Below are positions 48,691 to 60,990 of a DNA stretch of 64,000 bases, in pieces; the stretch's first letter is position 1; every line of letters starts with the position of its first letter. The stretch covers positions 3,594,830 to 3,658,829 of the forward strand of contig NC_087389.1 in assembly GCF_963675165.1 (NCBI RefSeq), given 5' to 3'. The stretch comes from Halichondria panicea (taxonomy: Eukaryota; Porifera; Demospongiae; Suberitida; Halichondriidae). The position numbers were made by a program, and so were the translations under genes. The notes under the pieces were generated by a model, which worked only from the letters and a program-made list of their open reading frames with translations, did no database searches and was not told the origin of the DNA.

Positions 48691-51600
48691 ATGTTTCTCA
48701 CAAGATCCGAGTATGATAGGTAGTTATGAGCATTTCATTGTACCATAATAAGGCAAATGCTAGGTTTTTATCTTTCGTAAGAGCTGCAAATGTAATTTAT
48801 AGCAGGTAGATCTATTAAAATAATGTGTAGTCACACTTGAACTTCAATGGATTTTATGTAGGGGTGTGAATACCTTTTCTCCTGAAGGGCGACTCTTTCA
48901 AGTGGAATATGCCATTGAAGCAATCAAGGTTTGTAATTGTGTGCATTACCAAAAATGCCTACTAATTAAGGTCTTATATATGAACAACTACAACTCACAA
49001 ATAAAACAAGATGCTCATGGAGCATTCACTCGAGCTTCATCGCTCAGCGACAAAACGGAATACAACAACTTTTACCGTATGACCTTAACAATAATGATGG
49101 GGAATGATCGTAAATCTATAAAGCAACGATTAAAAAACAGTGTTTTTTGTAAGATCCCCCACTATTACTATTATTCCTATTATTTACAACCACTGTCTCT
49201 CATTAGCAGTTAGCCTCACACAGTTAATTTGTGTGTCCACACACACGCCAATCACTCTACCCCTGCTGTGCACGCACCCGGTAATAAGTAGGGTCATTCT
49301 TCAAGTGTATAAGTGTGTACTTACTGTGCATCGTAGAAGTACATAATTATGTATGTAGTGTGTATTGTATCGAATTTGAGCGCAATTTCCTCCCCCCTCC
49401 CTTTCTCCAGCTGGGGTCAACTGCTGTGGGCATCTCCACGCCAGAGGGTGTAGTGTTGGCCGTGGAGAAGAGGGTCACCTCCAGTCTAATGGAGCCAAGC
49501 AGCATCGAGAAGATCCTTGAGATTGACACCCACATTGGTGAGGCTTAGGCTTAATTATGTAGAAATTACCGTCAGTATGTTGTGAAAGAACATGCCTTTT
49601 TTAATTTTCGCATTAAAAATTTTCACCTCCCGAAAATTTCCCGCTATGCGGTATACTAACTCTGGGCTAACCATTGCTTTATTTTAGAGTGCATTCTTGT
49701 AACTCATAATGGGAGCTCAACATTACAGAAAACTGGACAAAATTAGTTTGAAGAAGTTACATACAGTCATTTCTGACTATAGTTAATTTTGTACCACATA
49801 TACAGTACACATACTTGATAGCATACATGTACAATGTATATTGTCCTTTGACACCCACACTCCCATGCAGGGTGCGCAATGAGTGGTCTGATAGCGGACT
49901 CCCGTACCATGGTAGACAGAGCCCGTGTGGATGCCCAGAACCACTGGTTTGTGTACAACGAGCCCATGTCTGTACAGAGCGTCACTCAGGCTGTCTCTAA
50001 CCTCGCTATGAAGTTTGGAGAGGATAATGATGACGACAATGAGAAGGCAATGGTAATTTGAAGAGTTGTTTGTTTGTTTGTTGATGAGCCTAGGTATTGA
50101 ATGAGCATTTGATGATCTTTTGATGATGTTTACCCAATTGAGGGAGCATTGTCTGCTTACCTTGTAAAAAGTGCTGAGAAACGACTTTTTGCTTATTACG
50201 GTTACTCAAAAAATTCTGTTAGAGATAATTCCACGAAATTTAAGTGCCTCAAAATTTTGCGCTATACTGTATTCAATCCCCCCAGAGTCGTCCATTTGGA
50301 ACAGCTTTGCTGATTGGTGGAGTGGACGATGACGGGCCACAGCTGTGAGTGACAGTGTAAATAGTCCTTTTCTATAGCCCTGTCATTGTGCAGCATAGAA
50401 GTACATGTAGGATCTAAAAGTAGCAGGTACCGTACTCTACCGAGATTACGCCCACGTCCGAAATTACTCCCACCCCCACTTTTGAGTGAAAATTCCTGCA
50501 TAGGCTAATTTGCCTCGAAAATACGCCCACCAGGAAGTGATGCATTTGTCAGTGAGCAAGTTGTCAAGAAAAGGTTTAGCAGTTTATTGTGTACGCTGGT
50601 TAGCTCTGAATATAGCTAGATATATATAGCTAGATATAGCTAGATCCTATTAGCAAGTATAAGAGACAAGGGCAATCTTCTCTGAATCTCTATTGAAGAC
50701 TCCGACAGTGACAAAGAAGAATAGTTTCTTAATGAGTGGGCTTAATTTCGAGGCAAACATCTGGGTAGGCTTAATTTCGAGACAAAAGTACTGTTTTCGA
50801 AATTAAGCCCATCCCACCTGTAGCTGCTTTGTAGCATGCAATTAGGGTGGGCGTAATCTCGGTAGAGTACGGTACATGTATTTGTGTATCACCTGTTTTG
50901 AGACACTGTTGTACTCAAATCATCCTTACTAGATACATGGCGATCAATGCTCTTTACATGCAGGTGGCACCTGGACCCATCAGGCACTTACACCCTGTAT
51001 GATGCTAAGGCCATTGGCTCGGGGTCAGAGGGGGCACAGTCCTCACTGCAGGAGGTCTACCACAAGGTATTCTCTCGTGTGGAGGAATTGTCCCATTCAC
51101 ATAGTTTATTTAGTGCATAGGTTATTATAAGTAGTGTGGTTTTCCTCCCACGTTTATTAATAACTGCCTTCCCCCTCACATACACTATCACGTGACTAGA
51201 GCATGACAATGAATGAGGCTGAGGAGAAGCTGCTGATTGTTCTCAAGCAAGTCATGGAGGAGAAACTCACCTCTATCAATGTCGAGGTACATTCTGTGTA
51301 CTCCGTTAGAATCTTGTATTGGTGTGTATCATTGTCATACATCTGTGTGTGTGTTGATGTAGAGAATGACTAACGTGTACAGCTTACAGACAAAACAAAA
51401 TTTCCTGGGGAAGCCTGCCCTCAACCACCTGTAGTAGTATAGCTCGTTTGCGAGTGCACATGGATATCCGGCTAACTCTCACTTCAGCTGTAAGTATGTA
51501 CCTCGAACAAAGAACGCTTGTATGCTAGAGACCAACGTGCAATCAAGTTTCTTAGCTTTTGCTCGCTTTTATTCGACAACAAGGCTTTAACATTGAAAGC

Positions 51601-52337
51601 TGCCACTACTAATAACTTGTTGTGTGGAGGCTAGCTACCCATGCTGTAAACGCAGCGCTATAGCATCCAGGTAAGCAGACCCAGTCACAAGCTTTGCTCA
51701 TTTTTATTTGACAACGAAGGTTTAACATCAAAATCTGCCACTAATAAACTAATAACTTGTTGTGTGAAGACTATCCATGCTGTAAACAAAATGCTGTGGC
51801 ATCCAAGTGAGTAGACTCAGATCTGACCAACAGGCAAACAAACAAACCAACGGACTACTATACCCGTGGCCGCCCACGCGCCTCATGTAACAAGTCCAAA
51901 CAACTACTATACCTGCTGGCCTCGGGTAACAAACCAAAGTACTACTACCCGTGGCCGCCCACGCGCACCTCTGGTAATTACATCTAGTTATGGGGTAGTC
52001 AGAACCGGCCGGCATACGGAATAGCGAGTGGCCACATTTCAAGGCAAGTTTTGTGCAATTTGTACCAAATGAAACGGTAGGTATATCAAGGTGACCGTAC
52101 TTTAAAGAACCAGATTAGCGTGAGTCTACTGTATGTATACCACCACCTTTTCATTAGCTAGTTGCTAGGCATAATGTGTACGTGCATGTTCAACTACGTA
52201 GTATGTATGTGCCCCCTAACGCAATGGTGTACATATTCATTCTGTAGATGTCTTCTGTACGAGTTGGAGTTGACGAGAAATTCAAGATCTACTCAAAAAC
52301 CGAGCTTGAAGCAATTTTGGCAAGAATAAAAAGTTAA
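48691..52337 (+). CDS. PSMA5: 20S proteasome subunit alpha type-5 (8 exons)
   Basis: Exons: 48691-48719, 48862-48928, 49411-49537, 49871-50052, 50286-50344, 50964-51066, 51200-51286, 52248-52337 (TAA); 744 nt, 247 residues, near the usual 241. It opens [20 protein letters not shown] and continues [19 protein letters not shown], the signature of alpha subunits. The alpha-5-specific features are [27 protein letters not shown] and an acidic [13 protein letters not shown]. It is a structural subunit of the alpha ring and has no catalytic threonine. Its ATG is 392 bp after the stop of the Rho gene on the same strand. Introns hold a MITE at 50428-50874 and a dispersed repeat at 51450-52134. Confidence 0.95.
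50428..50874. mobile_element. MITE, TACCGTACTCTACCGAGATT family
   Basis: The ends TACCGTACTCTACCGAGATTA and TAATCTCGGTAGAGTACGGTA are exact complements over at least 21 bp. The interior repeats 'AATTTCGAGGCAAA' and 'GGGCTTAATTTCGAG'. It lies in a PSMA5 intron. Confidence 0.85.
51995..52134. mobile_element. Truncated Tigger-like MITE
   Basis: Only the right half is present, ending AGCGTGAGTCTACTGTA; 'GGAATAGCGAGTGGCC' and 'CAAGTTTTGTGCA' match the family member at 1162-1596. Confidence 0.6.
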
Positions 52338-53029
52338 ACTCATTAGCCCATTGTAGCTGTGTTTGACTGTGTGGTTGTAATATACAGCTGTATATATATT
52401 ATGCATCTTGTATCTACATGTAACATGTATCAGTACTGTTTATAAATTATAATTATACCAGCATAGTGAATGTTTAATGTTGTTTCCACTGATAATATCT
52501 TTTTTAGTAGTTACTGTACTGTTGCTTACTATTATATTACATGGCATGAAGCGTCTGTTGAGTACAAGTCATATAATTATACCAGGAGTCATGCATTCTT
52601 GACATATACTACTGACACACTGTACGTATACATTGCACAATTTGTACTTAAGTTATGGCTGCATGTGCAGAATAACACGTCTCAACATTGAGGGCATTAC
52701 AAACTTTAAGTCTTAGCCCTTATACTTGTAGATCTATATAGTGCTAAGGATAGTAACTGCATGCATGGGAGAATTTCTGCCCTTTATTATCACTGAAAAT
52801 ATCCCATGCACTTTTGTGTGATCGTACTGCAATTCTGTTTATCCGCTTTAATTGTTCCGAGAGACAAACCCGGAAAGCAGGATACAAACATCTCCACAAC
52901 ATGAAAAAATGTGTTAAAATTCAAATCCCCCCCTAACCGGCGACACGTATACTATTAATATAGACACTGCAATCAGCAACAGGGGGACCCTTGGGTTTGT
53001 CTGTGCATCCATCGCAAGCGTCCCTGTTG
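52338..53029. other. Spacer, no gene seen
   Basis: AT-rich sequence downstream of PSMA5. No convincing exon, RNA gene or inverted-repeat element was recognised. Confidence 0.5.
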
Positions 53030-53760
53030 GTCATCTTGCCACATCGCTGACCTTCTTCAGGAGAAGATAATTAACTCTGTGGAACTGAATGGGCTACACG
53101 CTAAAACGAATGCTGCACTTGTGCATCCTACTCAAACTTTAAGAACTCCTTTGCAATTCCAAAGCTTATCTACGTCAGGACTGCACCCTGTTTTCTTTCG
53201 CCAGCGCTGCAGGATTAAAATGACCCTTACTTGGTTGCAGGTCGCCCCTCCTGTAAATATGGGGGGACTTGGATCAGGAATGTAGTATAGCTTGCACCCT
53301 CTGCTTTTTTAGCATCAGCTTCTGCCTCTTTAGACCTCGTTCAATAAATTGTTCCTCCGGCTATCCTAGCTAGCTCTTCGATTCGGATGCTGCCGAGGCC
53401 CACTGCATGGTCAGTTGGTCTCAGCAATGCCCCCCACCAGAAGGTGTGGATAAGAAAGTATGGGACACCACAAGTCATCACAGAAGAGCTATATATGTAT
53501 ATATTGGCAGATGCGCCAGAGCTCGTGCTCGGTAGTTTCTAGAGCGAAGGAGTCTGGTGCCTGCATGCATGGTGGATGTGCTGCCCACTTCATCACTCAG
53601 TCTACGTATGGATGACAACACCATCAGGGTCGCTGTTGGCCTGCGTCTTGGTGCCCCTCTCTATGCAGACCCCATTCCTGTCATCTTTGTGGAGCTGAAG
53701 TGGACAGAACAATTGATTATAGATTTTAATTTTAGGTGTTCTAGGGCCTAACTCCGCCTA
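53030..53760 (+). pseudogene. Decayed LINE polyprotein, region C-terminal to the reverse transcriptase
   Basis: In shifting frames the translation gives NGLHAKTNAALVHPTQTLR, MTLTWLQVAPPVNMGGLGSG, LAPSAFLASASA, SLDLVQ and MDDNTIRVAVGLRLGAPLYA. The 'GGLG...LAPSAFLAS' and 'VAVGLRLGAP' blocks recur in invertebrate LINE polyproteins after the polymerase domain. Several stops and frame changes make it inactive. No poly(A) tail or target duplication was located. Confidence 0.65.
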
Positions 53761-54216
53761 AGTCTATGACATTCGTCAAGGAACTAGATGGGCATGTCGC
53801 ACGAGTCACCGGGGATTCGAAGTCTCCCCACTATACCAATGTACACTATCATTCGAACACACAACTGCAGGCAACAATACCCAACAATTATGTCTGTGCC
53901 GCCCACCCACCCACCTATACCTATACCTACTCAGTGCAAAGGCTATCAGTCGTTGGGAAGTCCGCCTCAGTAATGGGCACAATGGACCACACCACCGCCG
54001 CAGACCTTTTTAGAACATTGGATCTTTGAAACATTTATACGTAAGTCACTATAATTATGTATAAATAATTATTGTAATACATGTAGTACATCATGTTTAC
54101 AATTATAATACATGTAGTAATAGCTCGAAGGTCGTCATCTGCATGCATGCGTATGAATACTATTGACCATAATAATTATTCTGATAATCAGATAAGCACA
54201 TGACATATAAATATAC

Positions 54217-55302
54217 TAGCCTCGATCCCAGGCCGAGTTTTCGCTTTTATAACGGTTAGGCGAACAACTGGGCCTGGTACTAGTTGTCTGCACATGCGTC
54301 AAATTTTCATTGTATATTTGTGGTCGGCAAAAATATTTAATAAATCAATAATTGAAATTTGTACACAGAAAATGCACAGAGTGAGTACACAAAAGATGCA
54401 CATAGGGAGCTGCTTCACAAAGGCCTGGGGAGTTGCCAGTTGTGCTGCAGCACAATTACAGTGACCCAGGGCAACTTCAGGATGATTGAATGCCTTCAAA
54501 TTACGTTTCAAAAAGATTTAGCAGGCTGCTGGACTTCTCTGATTCTAGGCCCCAACTCGTAACTCATTGCTTGAGAAAATGTAGATTCTCTTGATGTCTC
54601 TGAGCTACCCAGCAACGCTCGAATGAGCAGGTCATACTCCAGTCCTGTGTCTGTGAGTATAGGACAATATTAAAAGAAACCAAAGACGGTTAAACCCTTA
54701 CCTCAAACTGTCCAGTCTCGTCCGTTAGTATAGCCAAGAGGAGCACTGTTGGGATAGCTGGATATTAGCCATTGCTCCTGTACAGAGAAGTAGACATTTT
54801 AAATACATGTAGATCTATACATATTAAATTTCTCGGTTATAGTGTCATTGTCGACGAGCTGATGATGGCAGCACCAAGTTCTCTAGCTCACACTCTTCAC
54901 TTGATCCACCATATTAATGATGAAACTATAGTCTACCTACATTCTTGCCAAACATGAACAAGACTTGATAGCATAGCCGGCCATAGGGCCCATACAAAAA
55001 TATCTGACCTTAACAAGCTTGACAAAGCTTTATACCTCTTCCCTTGTTGTTCAGTCTTCAGAATAAGCTTCAGAGAAGAGAGAAGCTTCAGCTAAGAGCC
55101 ATTCCAATCTATTCCAATAATGATAAAACGGGAACTGACTTCTAGTACACGATAGTACACGAATATAAATGTCACGAAAGTGAACGAGAATATCCATTTG
55201 TCAGAATCTGACAAACGATTGACGCATGCGCAGACAACTAGCCAGGCCCAGTTGTTTGCCTAACCGTTATAAAAGCGAAAACTCGGCCTGGGATCGAGGC
55301 TA
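54217..55302. mobile_element. 1.09 kb DNA transposon with ~85-bp inverted arms
   Basis: The left arm, TAGCCTCGATCCCAGGCCGA to CACATGCGTC (54217-54300), is mirrored by GACGCATGCGCAGACAAC to GGGATCGAGGCTA (55221-55302), differing at a few positions. TA borders both ends. The interior has short open frames (for example 54359-54562) with no recognised domain. Solo ends of the family (GGCCTGGGATCGAGGCTA) are scattered, for example at 2724. Confidence 0.85.
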
Positions 55303-55468
55303 ATAAATATACATGGCTAGGCTAGAATAAACAGTTCAAGAGAAATACGACAATTTTGATGTAAGTTACATGTATACTATGATTGCATACATGTACGGTG
55401 TATAATGTAGTTTTATATAATATAACCACGGTTTTGATACAAGACTATATATCAGGTGCATTTATTAC

Positions 55469-58400
55469 ATGCAGGACAAAATGCTTGTGTACATAGCAAG
55501 TATCACCCTTGTTTTTCTTCTGAAAGACTCGTTTTGTTTAGATATCTATGTGCATCCAGTAAATGGCTCCAACAGTAGAACATGTGCATTTTCTAACAGT
55601 GCTAGCAACCCGTGTCAAAGCTTACAGTGGGTACTTCAACAAAAGTATCGTGGAAATGGAATCCGGTATCACTTGTCTGGTTCCGGTACTCATTTCTTGA
55701 ATTCTAATGTAGCAACATTCCAAGATTTCGATTCTATTTCGTTTATTGGATATGAGGGTGTGTCTACTGTACAGTGTAGTGAAAACATTGGATTAGCTTT
55801 CGAAAGGATGACAAATATCAATTTCACAAATGTGACCTTTTTTAATTGTTCAGCTATTCGAAACAGCACTAGCAAAAATTATGACGACAATTCCACTGGT
55901 AGACAGCAATTCCGAGTTGCCCTCTACTTTTATGCCTGTCAAAACATCTCAATGAATGGAGTTAATGTTAGCTATAGTATGAATGCCACTGGTGTAGTGG
56001 TGTACGACACTGTTGGAGTAAACTCATTTGTCAATTCTATCTTCTCAAATAACAACGCTAGCAATGGTGGGGGTGGTTTCTATTTAGAATTTACTTACTG
56101 TGTTCCAGGAGACACCAGCTGTGAAAACAATGTTACTTCTTATACAAGCATGAACAAAGATTCTGAATACACATTCGACTCTTGCTCATTTATTAAAAAT
56201 CAAGCAAAATCGACTGATGAACTATCCACACACTTGATTCCATATCGAGCTGACCATGTTGCATTTGGTAGGGGAGGAGGTTTGTCGATCTACATGACAG
56301 GGAATGCTACCAACAACAAAGTCTACATCAGCAACTCTAATATCACTGAAAATTTCGCAGTTTGGGGTGGAGGACTATTTGTAGAGTTTGATGATGACAC
56401 TTCAAACAACAGTGTGATTGTATCGAAATCAATAATAGAGGGAAATGAATGTTACTTTGATATTACTTCTGGTACAGGAGGAGGAGGCATACGTATTGCG
56501 TACTACCTGTTTCAAATGGATACACAAACTATCGGAAATCAAGTGCTAGTTGACGGATGTCACCTTTCTAACAATGCTGCCCTTAATGGTGGAGGAATTT
56601 CCATATCTGTCACAGTTCAGAATAATCAAAATCTTGGAACTATTAACGTTGTCAATACCGAATTTGAAACGAATATTGCCAAACTTGGATCTGCATTGAA
56701 CATAGACAGATTTTTACAGGTCACAGAAGGTTTTATGCTCACAGTGGTCCTCTGTGATTGTCAATTTATACGCAACACCGCGGAATACACAAAATACCTA
56801 CAAGAAAAGCTTGGTATTATTCACAATGCTTACCCGCTAGGAATTGGTGCAGTTTACACCAATCAAGTACCAGTGGTTTTCAAACACAATGTATCATTTG
56901 ACAGTAATATAGGATCTGCTCTTGCTGCAGTAGGAACATCACTGGATTTCACGAATTGTCGTGGTATGTTCACTAACAACAAAGGGAGCAATGGGGCGGC
57001 CATCAGCCTTCTGGGAGTTGCCTACATTAGAGTTAGTGATAACACGATAATGATATTCTCCAAAAACAATGCTAGAATCAATGGGGGAGCAATCTATAAT
57101 GTGGAAGTCAATAAAAAAACGCTTGCTAGCTACGACAATTGCTTCATTCGACATACTAATGTTTTTTTGAGTCCTACAAAATGGAATTCCACCTTCAATT
57201 TTTATTCAAATTATGATCAGGGTGGCACTCGCCCGAGTGCAATTCACACAACATCGCTTCTCTCTTGCACGTGGTCTGGAAGAATTCAAAGTAGTAATGT
57301 CACAACAGCGTTTTGCTGGAATAATAACTCAAACTATTTTCCTGCATCATGTGAACAACAAATACACTCCGATGTTTCTCAAATTGCTGTAAACACATCC
57401 AAGAAAAAACACAATCCTTATGTTGTTTTCCCTGGTGAAAATTTTAACATGCCAATTGTCATACAAGATGACCTTTCGGAGAATGTAGGCAATCAGACAA
57501 TATTCAACGTTGTAGTTGATTCATACAGCAAAAACCAGACAGCACAGTATTTCTGGGGAGGAGATAGCAACGTAAACTTGACAAGCTCAAACGAAGCGGT
57601 AACTCTTTTGCTGGATTCGATTGGGCCTACATCCTGGCATGTTAATGTGTTCATAAAGTTACTTCCTTGTCCTCCGGGATTCACACTGAGTGGTAAAGAG
57701 TGTGTGTGCATAGAACGCAGCTACTCTGGAGCTGTTACGTGTGGTAAAAACACCCAAAAAGCATTTCTTAAAGAGGATAATTGGATAGGAAACATATCCA
57801 TTCGGAACGAGACTCGTTATGTTGTCTCCTTTTGTCCACCGAGCTTTTGCTCAAAAAACACGTCAATTCCGTTGCCAACATCATCAGAAGACGACCTTGA
57901 TCATGCAGTCTGCGGCCCACGCAACCGAACAGGCACACTGTGTGGAGAATGCTTGCCCGGTTTTGCAGTGACAGTAAACACATTTACATTTGATTGTATC
58001 GACTGTACGGATGAAGATATAGGTATAAACACCATCAAGTACATTGCTGCTGTGTACATTCCATTGACAGCTGTTTTCACAGCCATTATCTTCTTAAACA
58101 TACGACTTACTAGTGCTCCTGCAAATGCATTCATTCTCTACAGCCAGGTAATTGCCAGCGCATTTGATTTAAGTGCAGATGGACAGATTCCAATTCCTAG
58201 TAGCTTTCTGCAAGGCTACAAGGTACCATATGGCATTTTCAATTTGCAGTTTGTTGAAAGGCTTATTTCACCTATTTGCTTAGGGCAAACAAATGCACTT
58301 GATGCTTTAATGTTAGACTATGTAGTAGCTATATTTCCACTTATTATGATTGGAGTTGTTCTGATATGTTTCAAGATCAAGGAATGTTGTCAATCTCGGT

Positions 58401-59497
58401 GTGGAAAGAAGAGATACCAGCCTCAAAGGAACAGACGCCAAACTTTCATGTGCAAATTTCATGTGAACAAGGCGCTACTACCTGCATTTGGTACTTTCAT
58501 TCTGCTCTCATACAACAAATTTAGCACGACATCATCGTACATTATGAACACCGAAAGTCTATTAAATGAAGACGGACAATCAGATAAACTTTCTCGCGTA
58601 TACTATGCAGGCAGTTTTACTTACGATGATTCAACGTATCAGCTACACTACCTTCTTCCTGCTTGCATTTTCTTCTCGATTTTTGTTGTCACACCTCCTT
58701 TGGTTCTACTTGATTGGCCAATGCGAATGTTTGAGTGGTGCATAAGTAAGGTGAATGGTGTATGGAAACGATATCCATCTGATAAAATTCACATTCTATT
58801 AGACATATTTCAAGGGTGCTATAAAAATAACATGAGATTCTTCGCTGGTCTTTATTTTTTATTCCGTCTTGCTATAAACATATCATACATGGTAACATCG
58901 ACCTGGTTTAGTCAATACCTGGTACAACAGATAGCATGTGCTATAATGGTCACTCTGATTGCAGTATGCCAGCCTTACAACGAGGAAAACAAGATTTTCA
59001 ACACAATCGATATCCTCATATTCACAAACCTTGGATTTCTAAACACTCTGAGCTTTTATCTATATTCTGTGTCACAGTCAAACCCAGACACATCCACGCC
59101 TCCGCCAGTTGCTTTCGATTTTCAGTACATCCTTGTGTTTCTTCCAATGATTTATATGGTAACATACGTTTTCTGGTATTTGATCAAGCCCTACAAGAAG
59201 CAAATTATTCTGAAGCTTGTGCCCATGCTTATCAGGGACAGAAGTAGTCCATTGACATACATTGGGGCAGATGGTACAAGTGATATAACAAGTGGTAATA
59301 GTATGCATGTTTCCCAGGCCCACACCAACATTGAAGAGGAAGAAGCATTGCTTAAGAGAGCAGAAGAAGAGAATCGATATCGACCTCCTAGTATCAGTCC
59401 ATTGTCGAGTGAGAAGAACTCAAATTCCCACTCAACAACTACTCTTAGCTATGGTTCAACTAGAGAATCCCCAAGAGTTAGTGAACCTACCAATTGA
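55469..59497 (+). CDS. Large membrane protein: extracellular beta-helix, Cys-rich stalk, 7-9 membrane segments
   Basis: A single 1,342-codon open frame. The start may be the listed ATG or that at codon 5; TGCAG just upstream of codon 3 also looks like an acceptor, so a non-coding or short first exon is possible. Residues ~5-24 form a signal peptide. About 25-640 has repeated GGG(G/L)-x-(F/I) turns with N-x-S/T sites (ASNGGGGFYLEF, AVWGGGLFVEF, ALNGGGISI), typical of a right-handed parallel beta-helix. About 734-846 is Cys-rich (CPPGFTLSGKECVC, CGPRNRTGTLCGECLPGF). Hydrophobic segments fall near 857-880, 888-905, 950-970, 1001-1018, 1061-1081, 1123-1143, 1149-1168, 1178-1200 and 1219-1240. The tail is acidic then Ser/Thr-rich. 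It looks like a cell-surface receptor or adhesion protein. I recognise no named family and assign no function. It converges on SENP8 with 65 bp between stops. Confidence 0.85.
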   Translation: MQDKMLVYIASITLVFLLKDSFCLDIYVHPVNGSNSRTCAFSNSASNPCQSLQWVLQQKYRGNGIRYHLSGSGTHFLNSNVATFQDFDSISFIGYEGVSTVQCSENIGLAFERMTNINFTNVTFFNCSAIRNSTSKNYDDNSTGRQQFRVALYFYACQNISMNGVNVSYSMNATGVVVYDTVGVNSFVNSIFSNNNASNGGGGFYLEFTYCVPGDTSCENNVTSYTSMNKDSEYTFDSCSFIKNQAKSTDELSTHLIPYRADHVAFGRGGGLSIYMTGNATNNKVYISNSNITENFAVWGGGLFVEFDDDTSNNSVIVSKSIIEGNECYFDITSGTGGGGIRIAYYLFQMDTQTIGNQVLVDGCHLSNNAALNGGGISISVTVQNNQNLGTINVVNTEFETNIAKLGSALNIDRFLQVTEGFMLTVVLCDCQFIRNTAEYTKYLQEKLGIIHNAYPLGIGAVYTNQVPVVFKHNVSFDSNIGSALAAVGTSLDFTNCRGMFTNNKGSNGAAISLLGVAYIRVSDNTIMIFSKNNARINGGAIYNVEVNKKTLASYDNCFIRHTNVFLSPTKWNSTFNFYSNYDQGGTRPSAIHTTSLLSCTWSGRIQSSNVTTAFCWNNNSNYFPASCEQQIHSDVSQIAVNTSKKKHNPYVVFPGENFNMPIVIQDDLSENVGNQTIFNVVVDSYSKNQTAQYFWGGDSNVNLTSSNEAVTLLLDSIGPTSWHVNVFIKLLPCPPGFTLSGKECVCIERSYSGAVTCGKNTQKAFLKEDNWIGNISIRNETRYVVSFCPPSFCSKNTSIPLPTSSEDDLDHAVCGPRNRTGTLCGECLPGFAVTVNTFTFDCIDCTDEDIGINTIKYIAAVYIPLTAVFTAIIFLNIRLTSAPANAFILYSQVIASAFDLSADGQIPIPSSFLQGYKVPYGIFNLQFVERLISPICLGQTNALDALMLDYVVAIFPLIMIGVVLICFKIKECCQSRCGKKRYQPQRNRRQTFMCKFHVNKALLPAFGTFILLSYNKFSTTSSYIMNTESLLNEDGQSDKLSRVYYAGSFTYDDSTYQLHYLLPACIFFSIFVVTPPLVLLDWPMRMFEWCISKVNGVWKRYPSDKIHILLDIFQGCYKNNMRFFAGLYFLFRLAINISYMVTSTWFSQYLVQQIACAIMVTLIAVCQPYNEENKIFNTIDILIFTNLGFLNTLSFYLYSVSQSNPDTSTPPPVAFDFQYILVFLPMIYMVTYVFWYLIKPYKKQIILKLVPMLIRDRSSPLTYIGADGTSDITSGNSMHVSQAHTNIEEEEALLKRAEEENRYRPPSISPLSSEKNSNSHSTTTLSYGSTRESPRVSEPTN

Positions 59498-59562
59498 TGA
59501 ACACAGTGCAACAAGATAAGTATTTTATTCGATTTCACTTTGATTAGAGCATATACTTAAAT

Positions 59563-60990
59563 TCAATTAAGCGATAGTTTTTTTATTAACTCTAGACACC
59601 TTACTCTAAACTGTACACAATTGTCATTGTTGATTGATTGTAATGTTTTGTCAGCACTGCTATCCCGTAGATGAACGGAGCACGAGCACTCAGCAAACAA
59701 TAGCACAAATACTCCACAGTCATAGCCTGCATCAAATGCAAAGCGTTGACATCACCTTCAATGATACATTTTGCGGCCTGTGGATTCTATTTCAGTTTCA
59801 GGCACCTTTCAAAAATACATAGGCTTCTATCAAATGATATCATCTTGAGGACCAGTCACAAGTATAATATTATAGCTCCAATGGGTCACCCTGTACTACT
59901 GCCACTTTAATGGGTCCCAATGCTGCCCTCAAAAGTCTGACTCTTAATATTACTATAATACTTTAGTAGTACACACATATTCTGACCCATAAAGCTTACA
60001 CTACGATCTGCATGCGTAAACTTACCATTGGTCTGCTGAGGACAACTTGGTACTTCACTGAAAACTGGTTGTGATGGTACTATAGTTATAGAGCACAAAA
60101 TAATACTGAGTACGTGTATGTCAACAGAGTCTTACATAACTACAATGCCTTCCCTTGCGATGACTTGTCTAACTCACCACTGAGAAATGGGGTAACTTTC
60201 TGAGCACATTGCTGGCTGGGTAGCAAGTTCAAGGAATGACAGGAGTCCCATGAGTAGAAAGTGTTTTCTTTTCTTACATACACTAATAAGCTCCTGTGAG
60301 GGTGACACTATAATTATACCTAAAAGTGTAGTAATTTTATAGTACCTATATATCGTATACATGCATATGCGCATAAAGTTCACATGGTACATGGTAAAGT
60401 TAAGTTAATGAATAAGACCTATTGTGATACCAATTTAGTGGCAAGTGACCTAGAGTCCTGATTAATTTGTCATCAAATCATGTAAATATCCGCGTTAATG
60501 TCGCTAAAACTCACCAATGAGATCCACCAGAGTGTTCACTCGAGGCATTGTTATTGACGGCTAATAACACCAGATCCTTATCACTCAGGCCCAGTGGATC
60601 CAAGAACATGCTCAACTCAGGACCTGCAAATCAGAGCTTTTATGACAGCAGTCTCACTTGATATTGATGGTTGGCATACCATTGTAGATTTTAATGAACT
60701 GCGTAACATCAGGAGTAATGAAGCACACTTGATCTCTGTTGTCACTAAACAATTCATGTTCGAGGTATCTGCAGAAACACAATATTACTTATAAAGAGTG
60801 TTTATATACATAATACAGTATAGTCTAAGAAATTGCAAAAATGCTCATAAAGGGTTGTGTCTAACTCAAAATAGAATCCAATAATTTTATCATTAATCCA
60901 GTTGGCTCCTATTAGTAATGCAACATCTGATTCTCGAAGCAAGCTGTCATAATAGCTCAGTGCAACTTTGTCTTGCATTGAGCTGGCCAT
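59563..60990 (-). CDS. SENP8: SENP8/NEDP1-like NEDD8-specific cysteine protease (6 exons)
   Basis: Exons in transcript order: 60990-60866, 60768-60680, 60623-60515, 60293-60178, 60064-60026, 59726-59563 (TGA); 642 nt, 213 residues, against 212 in human. The N-terminus ALSYYDSLLRESDVALL and NDKIIGFYFEYLEHELF match the family. The C48 catalytic set is intact: His in GGSHWSLLVYV, Asp in TFYSWDSCHS, the oxyanion Gln region PQQTNG, and Cys in GYDCGVFVL. The enzyme matures NEDD8 and removes it from cullins and other proteins. The first donor is GTTAGA, weak but phase-correct. It is divergent from the ataxin-7-like gene and convergent with the beta-helix gene. Confidence 0.95.

Noticed and set aside
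53557..53751. Short gene encoding a 64-residue protein
   Set aside because: The residues match the LINE C-terminal block (VAVGLRLGAP), so it is part of the retroelement relic.
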